DNA of 64,000 bases, taken from Bacteroidota bacterium. Lineage in GTDB: Bacteria > Bacteroidota > Bacteroidia > Flavobacteriales > Flavobacteriaceae. Positions 17,500-26,524 of the stretch are shown piece after piece; within the stretch, counting starts at the first letter, position 1; each line of letters opens with the position of its first letter. A program made the translations under genes and the position numbers. The notes under the pieces were generated by a model, which ran no database searches, was not told where the DNA came from, and worked only from the letters and a program-made list of their open reading frames with translations. The stretch is taken from assembly GCA_023446155.1 (NCBI GenBank), contig JAEXIT010000004.1, forward strand, positions 186,001 through 250,000, written 5' to 3'.

Positions 17500-19188
17500 T
17501 TAGAAGGATTCACCTACTTCAAAGCGAAGTGTTTTCCGGGTTTTGGGATGTACAAATTCGAGATAAGCCGCATGAAGATGCAAACGGTCGGCTCCGGTTC
17601 CGTATAAATCGTCTCCAACAATCGGGGCATTTAAACCTTGTTCATGAGCGGCATGCATGCGTAACTGATGTGTTCGACCGGTTAGTGGCCAGAAATGAAC
17701 CCGTGTTGTCTCCGTTTGTCGCCCTACGACTTTCCAAAGGGTAACGGCTTTTTTACCATGTGTATCACAAACCAATTGCCGCGGTCTGTTGTCCAGATCA
17801 CCTCGTAGCGGAAGTCGGATTTCGCCTTCGTCCTCTTTTACCAATCCGGATAAAAGAGCGGTATAACGTTTGACAACCGTACGTTTTAAAAACTGACGTT
17901 GAATGTGTTTGTGGGCTTCTTTGGTTTTGGCGACAACCAAAAGTCCCGAAGTGGCCATATCCAAACGATGAATGATCAACGGTTCGATGGTACCCCAGGT
18001 TGTTTTGAGTCGGGTGTAAACGGAATCGTGGATTTGTATGCCGGGAACCGAAAGGAGTTCGGCCGGTTTGTCTACAACCACCAGACTGTCGTCTTCATAT
18101 ATGATTTTCAGGGTGGTATTTTCCCCGTGGTTTTTTAATAACGGATTAGCATCCATCGGAATGCCTTCCAACATATGCTTTAATATAGGCTGACATTTAC
18201 CGGTGCAAGCCGGATAAAACTGCCGGTGTTTCCGGATTTCCGATTTGGGGGAGGCACCCCACCAGAATTCGGCCATGGCCAAAGGTTCTAAACCGTGGAT
18301 AAAAGCATATTGCAATAATTTCGGAGTGGCGCATTCGCCAGCCGCCGCAGGCGGTTTCCCAAAAACCGTTTCCCCAAAAATGGATTGCAGACTTCGGGTT
18401 TTTCCGTCTTTATTTAAAAACGAATACTGTTCGAAAAGTTGTTGCTGTAAAGCGGCCGATTTTTCTTTGCGTTCTTTTTTTAACGCTTCTATCTGATCGT
18501 CAAATTGGGCTAACTGTAAGCGGGTTGCATTCAAACGTTCGTTCCATTTGTGAGTTAACACCTGTAATTCCCATTTGTCGCGTAAACTTTGTTTGATCAA
18601 ATCGGCTTCGAAAACAGCATATTCCGATGCCGTGAGATTGTTTTTTTTGACTTCACGGCTTTTTTTTCGCTCGTCTTTGTTGGCTTTTAGCTGTTTTTTA
18701 AAAGCGGTAATTTCTTCCTGCGATTGTGTCGTGTACTGTTCCAGTTCGGTTTTTAAACGAGGATATAACGGATCGGTTGTTAGTGTTTCGATTTGACTGT
18801 TAATGTTGTTTAGAATGGTTTCTTCTTTTAGAAAAAAACTGTTTTCAAGCAACATATCAAAAACGGGTGGCACAAAACGCGGATGTTGGTTTGTACCGGC
18901 CAGTTTACCGGAAAAAGCAGCTAGATAACCGGTCTTGCCATTAGTATCCCGAACAACAAGTACACCAAACATTTTTCCGATAACGATTCCTTCCTGATTT
19001 TCATTAAGTCCGAAATTATGGTCCATAGCCGTCTGACTTTCGAGGTATTGCTGTAATTCGGATGCGGCAATTTGCGTCAGCGGATGCGGCTCATAGAAAA
19101 ATGGAAATGTAAAACGCTCCGGTAGCGAAATCGTTTCCAGTATGGTATCGTCGAAGTAGGTGATTCTATTTTGGGTGTCGTGGCCCAC
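17500..19188 (-). CDS. RluA family pseudouridine synthase, long form
   Basis: 562 residues, about twice the length of a bare RluA domain. The C-terminal 215 residues are the catalytic domain: IHRLDMATSGLLVVAKT carries the catalytic Asp (D410), preceded by YEDDSLVVVDKPAELLSVPG and followed by the R-T-H-Q-L-R motif GRTHQLRMHA. Residues about 150-275 are a charged coiled coil (many K/E, KANKDERKKSREVKKNN). A short linker has GECATPKLLQYA and CTGKCQPIL, cysteines that could bind a metal. This extended architecture is known in Bacteroidota and some gammaproteobacteria. The RNA target (rRNA or tRNA) is not determined. The start codon at 19188 fits the conserved ITYFDDTI opening. Confidence 0.9.
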   Translation of the reverse strand: MGHDTQNRITYFDDTILETISLPERFTFPFFYEPHPLTQIAASELQQYLESQTAMDHNFGLNENQEGIVIGKMFGVLVVRDTNGKTGYLAAFSGKLAGTNQHPRFVPPVFDMLLENSFFLKEETILNNINSQIETLTTDPLYPRLKTELEQYTTQSQEEITAFKKQLKANKDERKKSREVKKNNLTASEYAVFEADLIKQSLRDKWELQVLTHKWNERLNATRLQLAQFDDQIEALKKERKEKSAALQQQLFEQYSFLNKDGKTRSLQSIFGETVFGKPPAAAGECATPKLLQYAFIHGLEPLAMAEFWWGASPKSEIRKHRQFYPACTGKCQPILKHMLEGIPMDANPLLKNHGENTTLKIIYEDDSLVVVDKPAELLSVPGIQIHDSVYTRLKTTWGTIEPLIIHRLDMATSGLLVVAKTKEAHKHIQRQFLKRTVVKRYTALLSGLVKEDEGEIRLPLRGDLDNRPRQLVCDTHGKKAVTLWKVVGRQTETTRVHFWPLTGRTHQLRMHAAHEQGLNAPIVGDDLYGTGADRLHLHAAYLEFVHPKTRKTLRFEVGESF

Positions 19189-19476
19189 AGTTATTCATTT
19201 TAGCGTTGCGAAATTAGGATATTTCATTTTAAAAGCCGCTAAAACAATTCAAATTTAGCTATTCGGATTGCTTTTCAGGTGGAAAATAACAACCGCTATT
19301 TTTTAAAGAATCGAACCAATAAAGCGTGTAAGGCATCAGAAACCGGATATTTGATAGTTCGGTATCAAAGGTGAAAACAGGTGATTATACGTTTACGGGA
19401 CTGCATTCGATCGGTTAATTTTAGGAACTTGTTTTTAAATCAAGAGCAACCAAATCAACACTAATAAACTAAAGTT

Positions 19477-20625
19477 ATGGCTAAAGTAGTTATTTTAACA
19501 GTAGACGGCGGTGGTATAAAAGGGGTTATACCAGCCTATTTTCTTAACGAATTGGAAAGCAAACTCAATAAAAGTTGTTACGAACTTTTCGATATCATCG
19601 GCGGAACCTCAACCGGGGGGATTATCGCCACAGGATTAACATCACCGATAAACGGAAACAAACCTTTTACGGCGCAAGAGGTTTTGAATATCTATCAGAA
19701 CGACGGAAGTAAAATTTTTGTACCACAAGAATCATTAATACCAGACTGTTATGCACAGTATTATGGTGACGATGGTAATGGTAACGGTATCGAACCGTAT
19801 TTGCAGCAACAATTCGGAATGGGGACTTTAAGTGCGGCGCAATCCAATATGAAGGCGCTTAACGGACGAACCAAACACGTGTTTACAACCAGTTATACGA
19901 TTAACAGTAGTGGCAATACAATACCGAATCCGATACTGGGACAGGATTACGGGCCGTATTTATTTAATTGGATGGATGCGGCCAACGCTCCTGCCGACGA
20001 TTACAAGGCATGGGAAGCAGCTCGGGCAACGAGTGCAGCGCCAACTTATTTTCCGGTAGGTAATGTGGGCGGTGGACAAAATTCGAATTCGAATGCGCAG
20101 GAACGTTGGGTACTCGATGGAGGTGTAATGTCGAACAACCCTGCCATATGGGCGGTAACGGAAGCGTTTCGCACCGGATTGGCAACCAATCTGAGTGATA
20201 TTGTGTTGATATCTCTGGGAACAGGAACATATGCTTGTGGCGCCGGACTAGTGACTGTTGATCAGGGCGATCCGGATCCGGATAATGGGAACTGGGGTTA
20301 TATGCCGTGGATTACCAGTGATCTGGAGGATTTGTCCGGGAACGACAATGGACGGGGTGCTGTTGTGAATATCATTACAGAGTCGGTACAGTTGGTATCA
20401 GGACAACAATTACAGGCGTTAACGGCTTCGGGACTTACGTATTACCGATTGGAACCGCCTATTCTTCAGGATCAAACGCAAATGGACAATATCGATCCGG
20501 GGAATATTGATTCGTTAATCCAAACGGCTTATAATTATTTGAACGATAATGATAAAGGACAAAAAACGTTTAGTAAGATAGTAAACGAATTGACTGTTGC
20601 ACAACTGGATTCTGTCCCCGTTTAA
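19477..20625 (+). CDS. Patatin-like phospholipase
   Basis: 382 residues, no signal peptide. All patatin elements are visible. The glycine-rich oxyanion loop DGGGIKG is at residues 10-16. The nucleophile elbow G43-T-S45-T-G47 has Ser 45, and the catalytic Asp is D214 in LDGGVMSNNPA. In between is the conserved ARATSAAPTYFPV. These enzymes use a Ser-Asp dyad to release fatty acids from phospholipids. The opening and overall length resemble the plant-patatin/CapV-like cytosolic type. No CD-NTase or other CBASS gene is adjacent, so a defence role is not supported. It is monocistronic, ending at a terminator shared with the convergent reductase gene. Confidence 0.9.
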   Translation: MAKVVILTVDGGGIKGVIPAYFLNELESKLNKSCYELFDIIGGTSTGGIIATGLTSPINGNKPFTAQEVLNIYQNDGSKIFVPQESLIPDCYAQYYGDDGNGNGIEPYLQQQFGMGTLSAAQSNMKALNGRTKHVFTTSYTINSSGNTIPNPILGQDYGPYLFNWMDAANAPADDYKAWEAARATSAAPTYFPVGNVGGGQNSNSNAQERWVLDGGVMSNNPAIWAVTEAFRTGLATNLSDIVLISLGTGTYACGAGLVTVDQGDPDPDNGNWGYMPWITSDLEDLSGNDNGRGAVVNIITESVQLVSGQQLQALTASGLTYYRLEPPILQDQTQMDNIDPGNIDSLIQTAYNYLNDNDKGQKTFSKIVNELTVAQLDSVPV

Positions 20626-20645
20626 TGCAGTTTTTGATCAATATA

Positions 20646-20680
20646 AAACCGGTCTTCGAATTACAAGACCGGTTTCTTTT
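20646..20680. terminator. Bidirectional terminator overlapping the reductase 3' end
   Basis: AAACCGGTCTT (20646-20656) pairs perfectly with AAGACCGGTTT (20665-20675), loop 8 nt, then TCTTTTT. The stem overlaps the last codons of the minus-strand reductase gene. Confidence 0.85.
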
Positions 20681-21599
20681 TGGCTTGTAAAGCCGAATAT
20701 AATTTTTCGTAAACCGGAGTCATGACACCATAGGTAAGCCCTTCGGAAACAACATAGCCGGTTAAAGATTCCAATTCGGTTTGGTCTTTTCCGTTTTTAA
20801 AATCGCTATGTAACGATGAGGTTGCGGCAAACGGAAGCATTTCTATTTTTGCTAAAGTACTAACAACACTATTCTCCGGTATGGCTATTTCTTTGGCTTT
20901 TGCTAAAGAGTAGACTTCGGTTAGTAATTGGATTAATGTATCGCGTTTTTCTGGATTTTCAAGGATTTCACCAATTGACTGATCATAAAAAGAAGTGGCT
21001 GTAGCTATGGACGATACGAATATAAATTTTTCCCAAAGTACTGATACAATTTCCTGTGTTTGGGTCGCTTGAATTCCGGCTTGTTTTAAAAGGGATTCCA
21101 GTCGCAAAAGGCGCTCGTCAGTTACGGTATCGGAACCAAAAAACAAACTTTCGATGTTACCGCTATTGGTTACGATTCCGGGAGCAGACAAGCGGGAAAC
21201 CAAATACACACAGCCTTCCAACACCATTGCGTTTGGATAAAGGGGTTTGATTTTGGCGGTACTGTCCAGTCCGTTAAGCAATGGAAGGATAACGGTTTTG
21301 TTGGAGATACAATCTTTTAGTTGCAATAGTGTTGCTTCCAGGTCGTAGGTTTTTGTACACAGAAGGATATAGTCGGCTTTGTCAAGATCGGAAGCCGTAT
21401 CGCTTGCTTTTTGCGGAAAAACGGTAACGTTATCCGAACCGTTTACAATCGTAAGCCCCTCGTTACGAATAACTTTTAGGTTTTTGCCACGAGCCAGAAA
21501 TTGAACGGCTACATTAGGATCGCTTTGGAATTCTTTTGCCAATAGTCCGCCGAAATAGCCGCCAACACCACCGATTCCAGCAATTAGTATCGTTGTCAT
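20661..21599 (-). CDS. 2-dehydropantoate 2-reductase family protein (PanE/ApbA)
   Basis: 312 residues from ATG 21599 (a GTG one codon earlier is also open). The N-terminal Rossmann motif ILIAGIGGVGGYFGG binds NAD(P)H. LLCTKTYDLEA and LPLLNGLDSTAKI are the family's substrate and dinucleotide motifs, and the Lys of the first motif is the usual catalytic residue. The C-terminal all-helical half contains LWEKFIFVSSIATATSF, matching the family's K-N-x2-N-x3-N region only loosely. The true enzyme makes pantoate for coenzyme A, but paralogues act on other 2-oxo acids. No other pantothenate gene is nearby, so the exact substrate is open. Confidence 0.87.
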   Translation of the reverse strand: MTTILIAGIGGVGGYFGGLLAKEFQSDPNVAVQFLARGKNLKVIRNEGLTIVNGSDNVTVFPQKASDTASDLDKADYILLCTKTYDLEATLLQLKDCISNKTVILPLLNGLDSTAKIKPLYPNAMVLEGCVYLVSRLSAPGIVTNSGNIESLFFGSDTVTDERLLRLESLLKQAGIQATQTQEIVSVLWEKFIFVSSIATATSFYDQSIGEILENPEKRDTLIQLLTEVYSLAKAKEIAIPENSVVSTLAKIEMLPFAATSSLHSDFKNGKDQTELESLTGYVVSEGLTYGVMTPVYEKLYSALQAKKKPVL

Positions 21600-21687
21600 C
21601 ACTTTTTATTTTTGTAGAAAGTTAAGCGAAAAATACGTGACTTTCAAGAGGTTTTTATCGGTGTACTGAAAATTCCGAATACGATTT

Positions 21688-22413
21688 TTAAGTATCGGGA
21701 TATAAGGAATCGCCCAAATAGGCCTTAAAAAAATCTTTTTTGTACACTTCACCCAAAGGGATTTCGTTATCACGCAGATAAAGGCTATGGTGATCAAAAG
21801 CGTCAATCTGTTTTATATTCACCACATACGATTTGCTCACGCGTAAAAAAAGATCCTGAGGCATTTTCTGATGGATTGTTTTGAGGTTCATCGCGGTAAT
21901 TAATTTTTGTGTGCCGGTATATAGAACGACATAATCTTTGAGTCCTTCGACATATAAAATATCCGTAAAATGGATCTTATAAAACCGACGGTCAGATTTA
22001 ATGATCATAAAATCTTCTGTATTGGATTCCCATGTGGTGGTATTGGCGGTATCGGTCAATAGTTTGGCATAGGTTTCGGCTTTCTGAATGGCTTTTTGCA
22101 ACCTCGATTTATCAATTGGTTTTAACAGATAATCAATTGCGTCCAAATCGTAACTTTTTAAGGCATATTGCGGATAAGCCGTGGTAAAAATAACCAGCGT
22201 GTTTTTTGGTAGTTGTGCTGCAAATTCCAGTCCGGAGACCATTGGCATTTCGATATCCAAAAAGATAAGGTCGACTTTTGTGGTGCTTAAAAATTGCTGT
22301 GCGGCGGGCGCATTGGCAAACTTTCCGAGTATGGTGAGATTCGACACTTCCTGAATAAGCACTTCCATTTCGGCTCGTGCCAAGGGTTCATCATCTAATA
22401 GAATACAGTTCAT
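21688..22413 (-). CDS. LytTR-type response regulator
   Basis: 241 residues. The receiver domain (1-115) has the acidic pair DDE at the start, phospho-acceptor D53 in FLDIEMP, the TTA switch region and K-P in LLKPIDK. The LytTR DNA-binding domain (about 135-235) starts FMIIKSDRRFYKIHFTDILYVEGLKDY and includes FLRVSKSYVVNIKQID. Its start overlaps the end of the histidine kinase gene by 23 bp, so the two are translationally coupled and form one two-component system. LytTR targets are usually pairs of short direct repeats. The divergent outer-membrane gene at 23750 is the nearest candidate target. Confidence 0.93.
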   Translation of the reverse strand: MNCILLDDEPLARAEMEVLIQEVSNLTILGKFANAPAAQQFLSTTKVDLIFLDIEMPMVSGLEFAAQLPKNTLVIFTTAYPQYALKSYDLDAIDYLLKPIDKSRLQKAIQKAETYAKLLTDTANTTTWESNTEDFMIIKSDRRFYKIHFTDILYVEGLKDYVVLYTGTQKLITAMNLKTIHQKMPQDLFLRVSKSYVVNIKQIDAFDHHSLYLRDNEIPLGEVYKKDFFKAYLGDSLYPDT

Positions 22414-23488
22414 AGGGGATTTTTAGAGTAACGTTATAGGCCGATTTTGTATGAGTGATGGTTAAGCTATGGGCTTTTCCATATAAAAGATCCAATCGAC
22501 GTTTGATATTTACCAAGCCTAAGCCGCCTTTCTTTTTATCGTTGGATGGGATATAGTCGGGATCAATCGAATTATAACAGTAAAAACAAAGTAGGGTTTC
22601 GTCAGTTTCAATTCGGATGGCAATATTAGACTGGGCGCCACTTATATTGATGCTGTGTTTGACGGCGTTTTCTACAAAAATGGTAAAAAGACTCGGGGGT
22701 AATAGCATATTGTTTATAACCGAGGGATCAATTGTGGTGGATAAAGTCACGGAAAGATTATCGCGTCTTATTTTTTCCAATTCGAGGAAGTTGGATAAAA
22801 AGTCAATTTCCGACTTTAAGGGGATTTTTATCTCATTATTTTCGTACAACTGGTAGCGCAAAAACTCAGACAGTTGCAGGATTACCGTTGTGGCTTTATC
22901 GACATCGGTTCGCACCAGGGCCTTAATTCCATTGAGCATATTAAACAAGAAATGCGGATTAATCTGGTTCCGAAGTTCGTTTAGCTCCATGGTTAGCGTA
23001 ATATTATTTAATTCATTGATGCGTTCCGTATCGATGGTCCACCGTTGAAATAATTTGATCATTGTCGTAACCAGGATAATCGGCAGTAAAATGACGGTAC
23101 CTTCATAATAACCGCGCATATGATCCTCATGTTGATGCCGTATCACAATATATTCGGGACTGTAAGCACTGAGTAATCCTCCAATGATCATCAACCAGGC
23201 GATAACCAATAGTACTAATAGAAAAAGATACAACAGGTAGCGCCCTTTAAAGAAAAATTGAGGGACAAGAAAGTACATGTTGATATAACTCATCGTAATA
23301 ATTGAACCGCATATACAAGCCAGTCGGTAATAATGGTACGGGCTTGGGTATTCCGTTATTTCACGGGAAAATGCGATAACGGCCAGAATTCCCGATAAAA
23401 GTACGAAATGCCGTAAAATCCGGTAATCGGTATCAATAATAAATCGGATAATCCAACTGTTGCGGACTTCCTGTGTATTGTATTCCAT
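22391..23488 (-). CDS. LytS-like sensor histidine kinase
   Basis: 365 residues. The N-terminal half has four hydrophobic segments (about 25-41, 55-78, 84-106 and 128-145) forming a membrane sensor. Then comes the His_kinase domain with the motif NQINPHFLFNMLNGI (His 179). The HATPase domain has N in FVENAVKHS and the glycine box GGLGLVNIKRRLDLLYG. It phosphorylates the overlapping LytTR regulator. A TACATTTG on the minus strand (23517-23510) is a plausible -7 promoter box 22 bp upstream of the start. The signal sensed is not evident from sequence. Confidence 0.93.
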   Translation of the reverse strand: MEYNTQEVRNSWIIRFIIDTDYRILRHFVLLSGILAVIAFSREITEYPSPYHYYRLACICGSIITMSYINMYFLVPQFFFKGRYLLYLFLLVLLVIAWLMIIGGLLSAYSPEYIVIRHQHEDHMRGYYEGTVILLPIILVTTMIKLFQRWTIDTERINELNNITLTMELNELRNQINPHFLFNMLNGIKALVRTDVDKATTVILQLSEFLRYQLYENNEIKIPLKSEIDFLSNFLELEKIRRDNLSVTLSTTIDPSVINNMLLPPSLFTIFVENAVKHSINISGAQSNIAIRIETDETLLCFYCYNSIDPDYIPSNDKKKGGLGLVNIKRRLDLLYGKAHSLTITHTKSAYNVTLKIPYELYSIR

Positions 23489-23749
23489 GTTTTAAAAAAA
23501 TAACAGGATCAAATGTAGGTTGAAAGTGCTATGCTATAAAAAAAATATACGAAACGCCATTCGTTTTATACAAAACGCAACAAAGTACCCTTTACGTATA
23601 AATTGCAGGGCGGTTGGTATAAAAAATAAAATGCAAAAGGCCTAATCTTTTCCTTTGCCGGAATTATTACGCGAATTGTGGTTGTTTATTCTTTTCCAAA
23701 AGACTATTTGGGACAATTCGGTTTTACAATCTTAGAACGAATGATAACA

Positions 23750-24757
23750 ATGAAAAATGTGTTTTTTACAGTGGGTCTTTTTTGTTTTACAACGCCGTTA
23801 CTTTCTCAGGAAAACGACACCAAAAAACAGGATAGTGTGAGTGTGGCACGACGAGCAATGGCGTATACTGCGGCTAAATTTGCATTGGTACGGCCTTTTA
23901 ATGTCGAATATACTACGATAGCGCCCTACACCTACACATCCAAACTGGAAAATACAGCAGTACCGGAAAGTAAAGTTACCGACTTTTCGCAACTGAAGGT
24001 GAGTAGCACTTTTAATTTTATTAAAAAGCAAAAATGGATGCTCGGAATGACCTTAGCCTATAATTACACCCGTACAGGAACCGATCTGACTTTGCCAGCG
24101 GCTGGTATAGATGGCCTTCAAAAGGACTACCATTATCATTATGAAACACTGAATCTTTCGTATTTCTCAAAATTGTTTGGCAAAACGGCGGTGTTTACCT
24201 CGAGTTTGGTTGTCGATGGAAGTGAGCAACATTTCGAACGGGTAAAAGGATTGATTTCGGGAACCTTAATTTTAAAAGCAAATGCCAAAACCAAACTTAT
24301 GGCCGGGATTTTAGTCAATATCGATCCGAGTTCGGAAGTACCTGTGATTCCGATTTTTACATTCGAACATAAATTTAATTCGGGTTTTATGATCGATATG
24401 ATTGTTCCCAAACAGATGTTGCTACGAAAGCAAATGGCGACCAATTGGCGTTTATCGGTTGGAACCGAATTAGATCGAACCAACTTCTATTTATATGGTG
24501 TAAATCCGCAAGAGACATCGCAAAAATACGAATACCGCCAACTCGATCTTAACAATGGTATTGTATACGAACAGTTGTTGGGGGAACACTTGGTACTCAC
24601 AGCACGAACCGGCCTAAAATGGATGGCAATCAGTCGCGTTTTTGAAAAGGAAAATACCTTTAATAATGCAGTTTTCGAACTAACTGCGGATCCGACTTTC
24701 TATTTTAATGTTGGACTATCGTTTAATCCTTTTCTGAAAAAAACAAAGACGAAGTAA
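23750..24757 (+). CDS. DUF6268-type outer-membrane beta-barrel protein
   Basis: 335 residues from ATG 23750, which gives a clean signal peptide ending PLLSQ. Longer forms from 23678 or 23741 would put extra residues in front of it. After a short helical stretch the protein is a series of alternating beta strands (FIKKQKWMLGMTLAYNYTRTG, TAVFTSSLVVDGS, TKLMAGILVNIDPSSEVPVIPIFTFEHKF) ending with PTFYFNVGLSFNPF. This is the pattern of the DUF6268 outer-membrane family. The function is unknown. It is divergent from the LytS/LytTR genes and probably forms an operon with the 69-residue protein that follows after 12 bp. Confidence 0.75.
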   Translation: MKNVFFTVGLFCFTTPLLSQENDTKKQDSVSVARRAMAYTAAKFALVRPFNVEYTTIAPYTYTSKLENTAVPESKVTDFSQLKVSSTFNFIKKQKWMLGMTLAYNYTRTGTDLTLPAAGIDGLQKDYHYHYETLNLSYFSKLFGKTAVFTSSLVVDGSEQHFERVKGLISGTLILKANAKTKLMAGILVNIDPSSEVPVIPIFTFEHKFNSGFMIDMIVPKQMLLRKQMATNWRLSVGTELDRTNFYLYGVNPQETSQKYEYRQLDLNNGIVYEQLLGEHLVLTARTGLKWMAISRVFEKENTFNNAVFELTADPTFYFNVGLSFNPFLKKTKTK

Positions 24758-24769
24758 ATTGAAATTATT

Positions 24770-24979
24770 ATGATCAAGATTTTCAAGACCAGTATCAAAA
24801 GTCATTCGGAAGCTCGGGAGGTGGTACGTATACTTTCCGGTCAGTTTCCGGAATATAAAATCAATTTCGATTTGGAGGATTGTGATCGAATCTTGCGGAT
24901 CGAAAACAATATACTTCATTCCAATGCAATTGTGCAATTACTCGAAAGCAGGCAACACGTTTGTGAAGAACTCGAATAA
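24770..24979 (+). CDS. 69-residue HMA-like ferredoxin-fold protein without the CxxC motif
   Basis: The sequence MIKIFKTSIKSHSEAREVVRIL then KINFDLEDCDRILRIEN then IVQLLESRQHVCEEL predicts beta-alpha-beta-beta-alpha, the order of heavy-metal-associated domains. The metal-binding CxxC loop after the first strand is replaced by KSHSEAR. Comparable short proteins occur in Bacteroidota, where they are usually called hypothetical. It starts 12 bp after the DUF6268-type gene and is probably cotranscribed with it. Metal binding is not supported. The fold statement is inference from the pattern. Confidence 0.65.
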   Translation: MIKIFKTSIKSHSEAREVVRILSGQFPEYKINFDLEDCDRILRIENNILHSNAIVQLLESRQHVCEELE

Positions 24980-25073
24980 TTTTTAAGACGTAAGGCACTA
25001 TATTTTTCTCAGAATAATGAAATTTTAGTTTATTTTGGTTCCCGCAATTAAGCAACCAAAAAACAAATTAAAA

Positions 25074-25682
25074 TTGAAACGTATTCTATTACTACTGGTA
25101 TTCGTCGCAAATGCCGCCTGGGCGCAACAAACCGTAAAACTAACCAATACTTACGGTAGCGAAAATGCTGAAATTCAGGATCTGATGGATTTTGAAAATA
25201 GTTATATCGAAACCTTACATTTTGAAGGTAATGCGCTAAAAGGGAAATATTATCAAGTGGAATTACAGGAATTTAAAAATGGAAAAATGATTCGGAAAGC
25301 GAGCCTTTTTGACGGAAGTGAATCGGATTATTTTAAAGTGAAATCGGAAAAGGTATCCCTGAAGTTTTTCTTTAGTATGGCCCATGGACAATTAAAAACC
25401 TACCTTAAAGGTCCGGGATTCGGAAGTAAAAAATCCTATTTTAAATTAGAAGACCAAGCGGATCAGTATGCTTTAAAAGATTTTTTCGGGCGTAAAGAAG
25501 CTTTGGACATTACGATTGATTCCGGAAATGAAGTTGCTGTTTTTGCGATTATAACGCCTACCATGCATAAGGATGGTTCCGGTTCGTATTGCGAAGTAGT
25601 ACAATCGGACATAAAACCCGAAAATTTAGGATCACATTTTAAAATACCGCACTATTTTTTAGTGAGTATACGCTTTAAATAA
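25074..25682 (+). CDS. Secreted protein of unknown function
   Basis: About 202 residues. I place the start at TTG 25074, because it gives a textbook signal peptide (KRILLLLVFVANAAWAQ). The longer TTG at 25035 would put 13 polar residues before it, and there is no ATG. The mature protein is beta-rich with charged loops (YYQVELQEFKNGKMIRKASLF, YFKVKSEKVSLKFFFSM) and ends with a strand FLVSIRFK. I do not recognise a family. It lies 30 bp ahead of the DUF3667 gene in the same direction and may share its transcript. Confidence 0.65.
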   Translation: MKRILLLLVFVANAAWAQQTVKLTNTYGSENAEIQDLMDFENSYIETLHFEGNALKGKYYQVELQEFKNGKMIRKASLFDGSESDYFKVKSEKVSLKFFFSMAHGQLKTYLKGPGFGSKKSYFKLEDQADQYALKDFFGRKEALDITIDSGNEVAVFAIITPTMHKDGSGSYCEVVQSDIKPENLGSHFKIPHYFLVSIRFK

Positions 25683-25712
25683 TATTTTTGAGATGTAATT
25701 AGAAACTAAAAA

Positions 25713-26432
25713 ATGGATAATTGTAAAAACTGTACCACAGCTATAACCGGTAAGTATTGCTCCAATTGCGGTCAGCCGGCACAACTTAAACGTATCGATG
25801 CACATTATATTCTGCATGAAATCGAGCATGTTTTGCATTTTGAAAGAGGTATTTTATATACGATGCGGGAGTTGCTTTTACACCCCGGGAAAAATATCCG
25901 CGCCTATTTGTCGGAAAATCGTAGCCGATTGGTAAAACCGATTTTATTTATTGTGATGAGTTCCGTGATTTATACTTTGGTAAGTCATTTTTTTCATATT
26001 GAAGATGGCTATATCAACTATACGGAGGTCAAAGAATCGTCTATTACCGTAATGTTTGGCTGGATACAGAGCCATTACGGTTATGCCAATATTATTATGG
26101 GTGTTTTTATCGCGGGATGGCTCAAATTGTTTTTCCGAAAATACAATTACAATTTATTTGAAATCGTAATCCTGTTGTGTTTTTTAATCGGAATGGGAAT
26201 GTTGATGTTAACATTGGGCGCACTCATCGAAGGAATAACCAAAATTTCGATGATGAAATCCTTTACAGTTGTCATCATAGCGTACACCGTTTGGGCAATC
26301 GGTCAGTTTTTCGATAAAAAGAAACCACTTAGTTATATCAAAGCATTTTTCTCTTATATGTTAGGTTTGTTAACTTTCGGAATAGCAATCGTATTCCTTG
26401 GTATTGCGATCGATCTGATTTTTAAAAAGTAA
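25713..26432 (+). CDS. DUF3667 family zinc-ribbon membrane protein
   Basis: 239 residues. Residues 4-19 hold two CxxC knuckles (CKNC and CSNC), a small zinc ribbon. Next comes an amphipathic helix with HYILHEIEHVLHFERGILYTMRELLLHPGKNIRAYLSENRSRLVKP, the signature of DUF3667. Four to five membrane helices follow (about 72-90, 120-140, 148-172, 183-200 and 212-235). The family is widespread in Bacteroidota and its biochemical role is unknown. The arrangement suggests an inner-membrane protein with a cytosolic zinc head. Confidence 0.88.
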   Translation: MDNCKNCTTAITGKYCSNCGQPAQLKRIDAHYILHEIEHVLHFERGILYTMRELLLHPGKNIRAYLSENRSRLVKPILFIVMSSVIYTLVSHFFHIEDGYINYTEVKESSITVMFGWIQSHYGYANIIMGVFIAGWLKLFFRKYNYNLFEIVILLCFLIGMGMLMLTLGALIEGITKISMMKSFTVVIIAYTVWAIGQFFDKKKPLSYIKAFFSYMLGLLTFGIAIVFLGIAIDLIFKK

Positions 26433-26473
26433 TACGGGCAAAGCAGTTTTCGTATCAATATTGAATAAAGTCA

Positions 26474-26518
26474 AAACCCATTATCAGTAAATAAGAGTAC
26501 TGATAATGGGTTTTTTTT
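26474..26518. terminator. Bidirectional terminator
   Basis: A perfect 16-bp stem (26474-26489 with 26498-26513) with an 8-nt loop and eight T. It separates the DUF3667 gene from the convergent hydrolase gene. Confidence 0.92.
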
Positions 26519-26524
26519 AAGGGA

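Noticed and set aside
19477..20625. Patatin-like lipase as a CBASS (CapV) defence effector
   Set aside because: No nucleotidyltransferase, Cap2/Cap3 or other defence gene is adjacent; the neighbours are metabolic and regulatory genes with their own terminators.
24770..24979. The 69-residue protein as a copper chaperone
   Set aside because: It has the fold pattern of an HMA domain but lacks the CxxC metal-binding loop.
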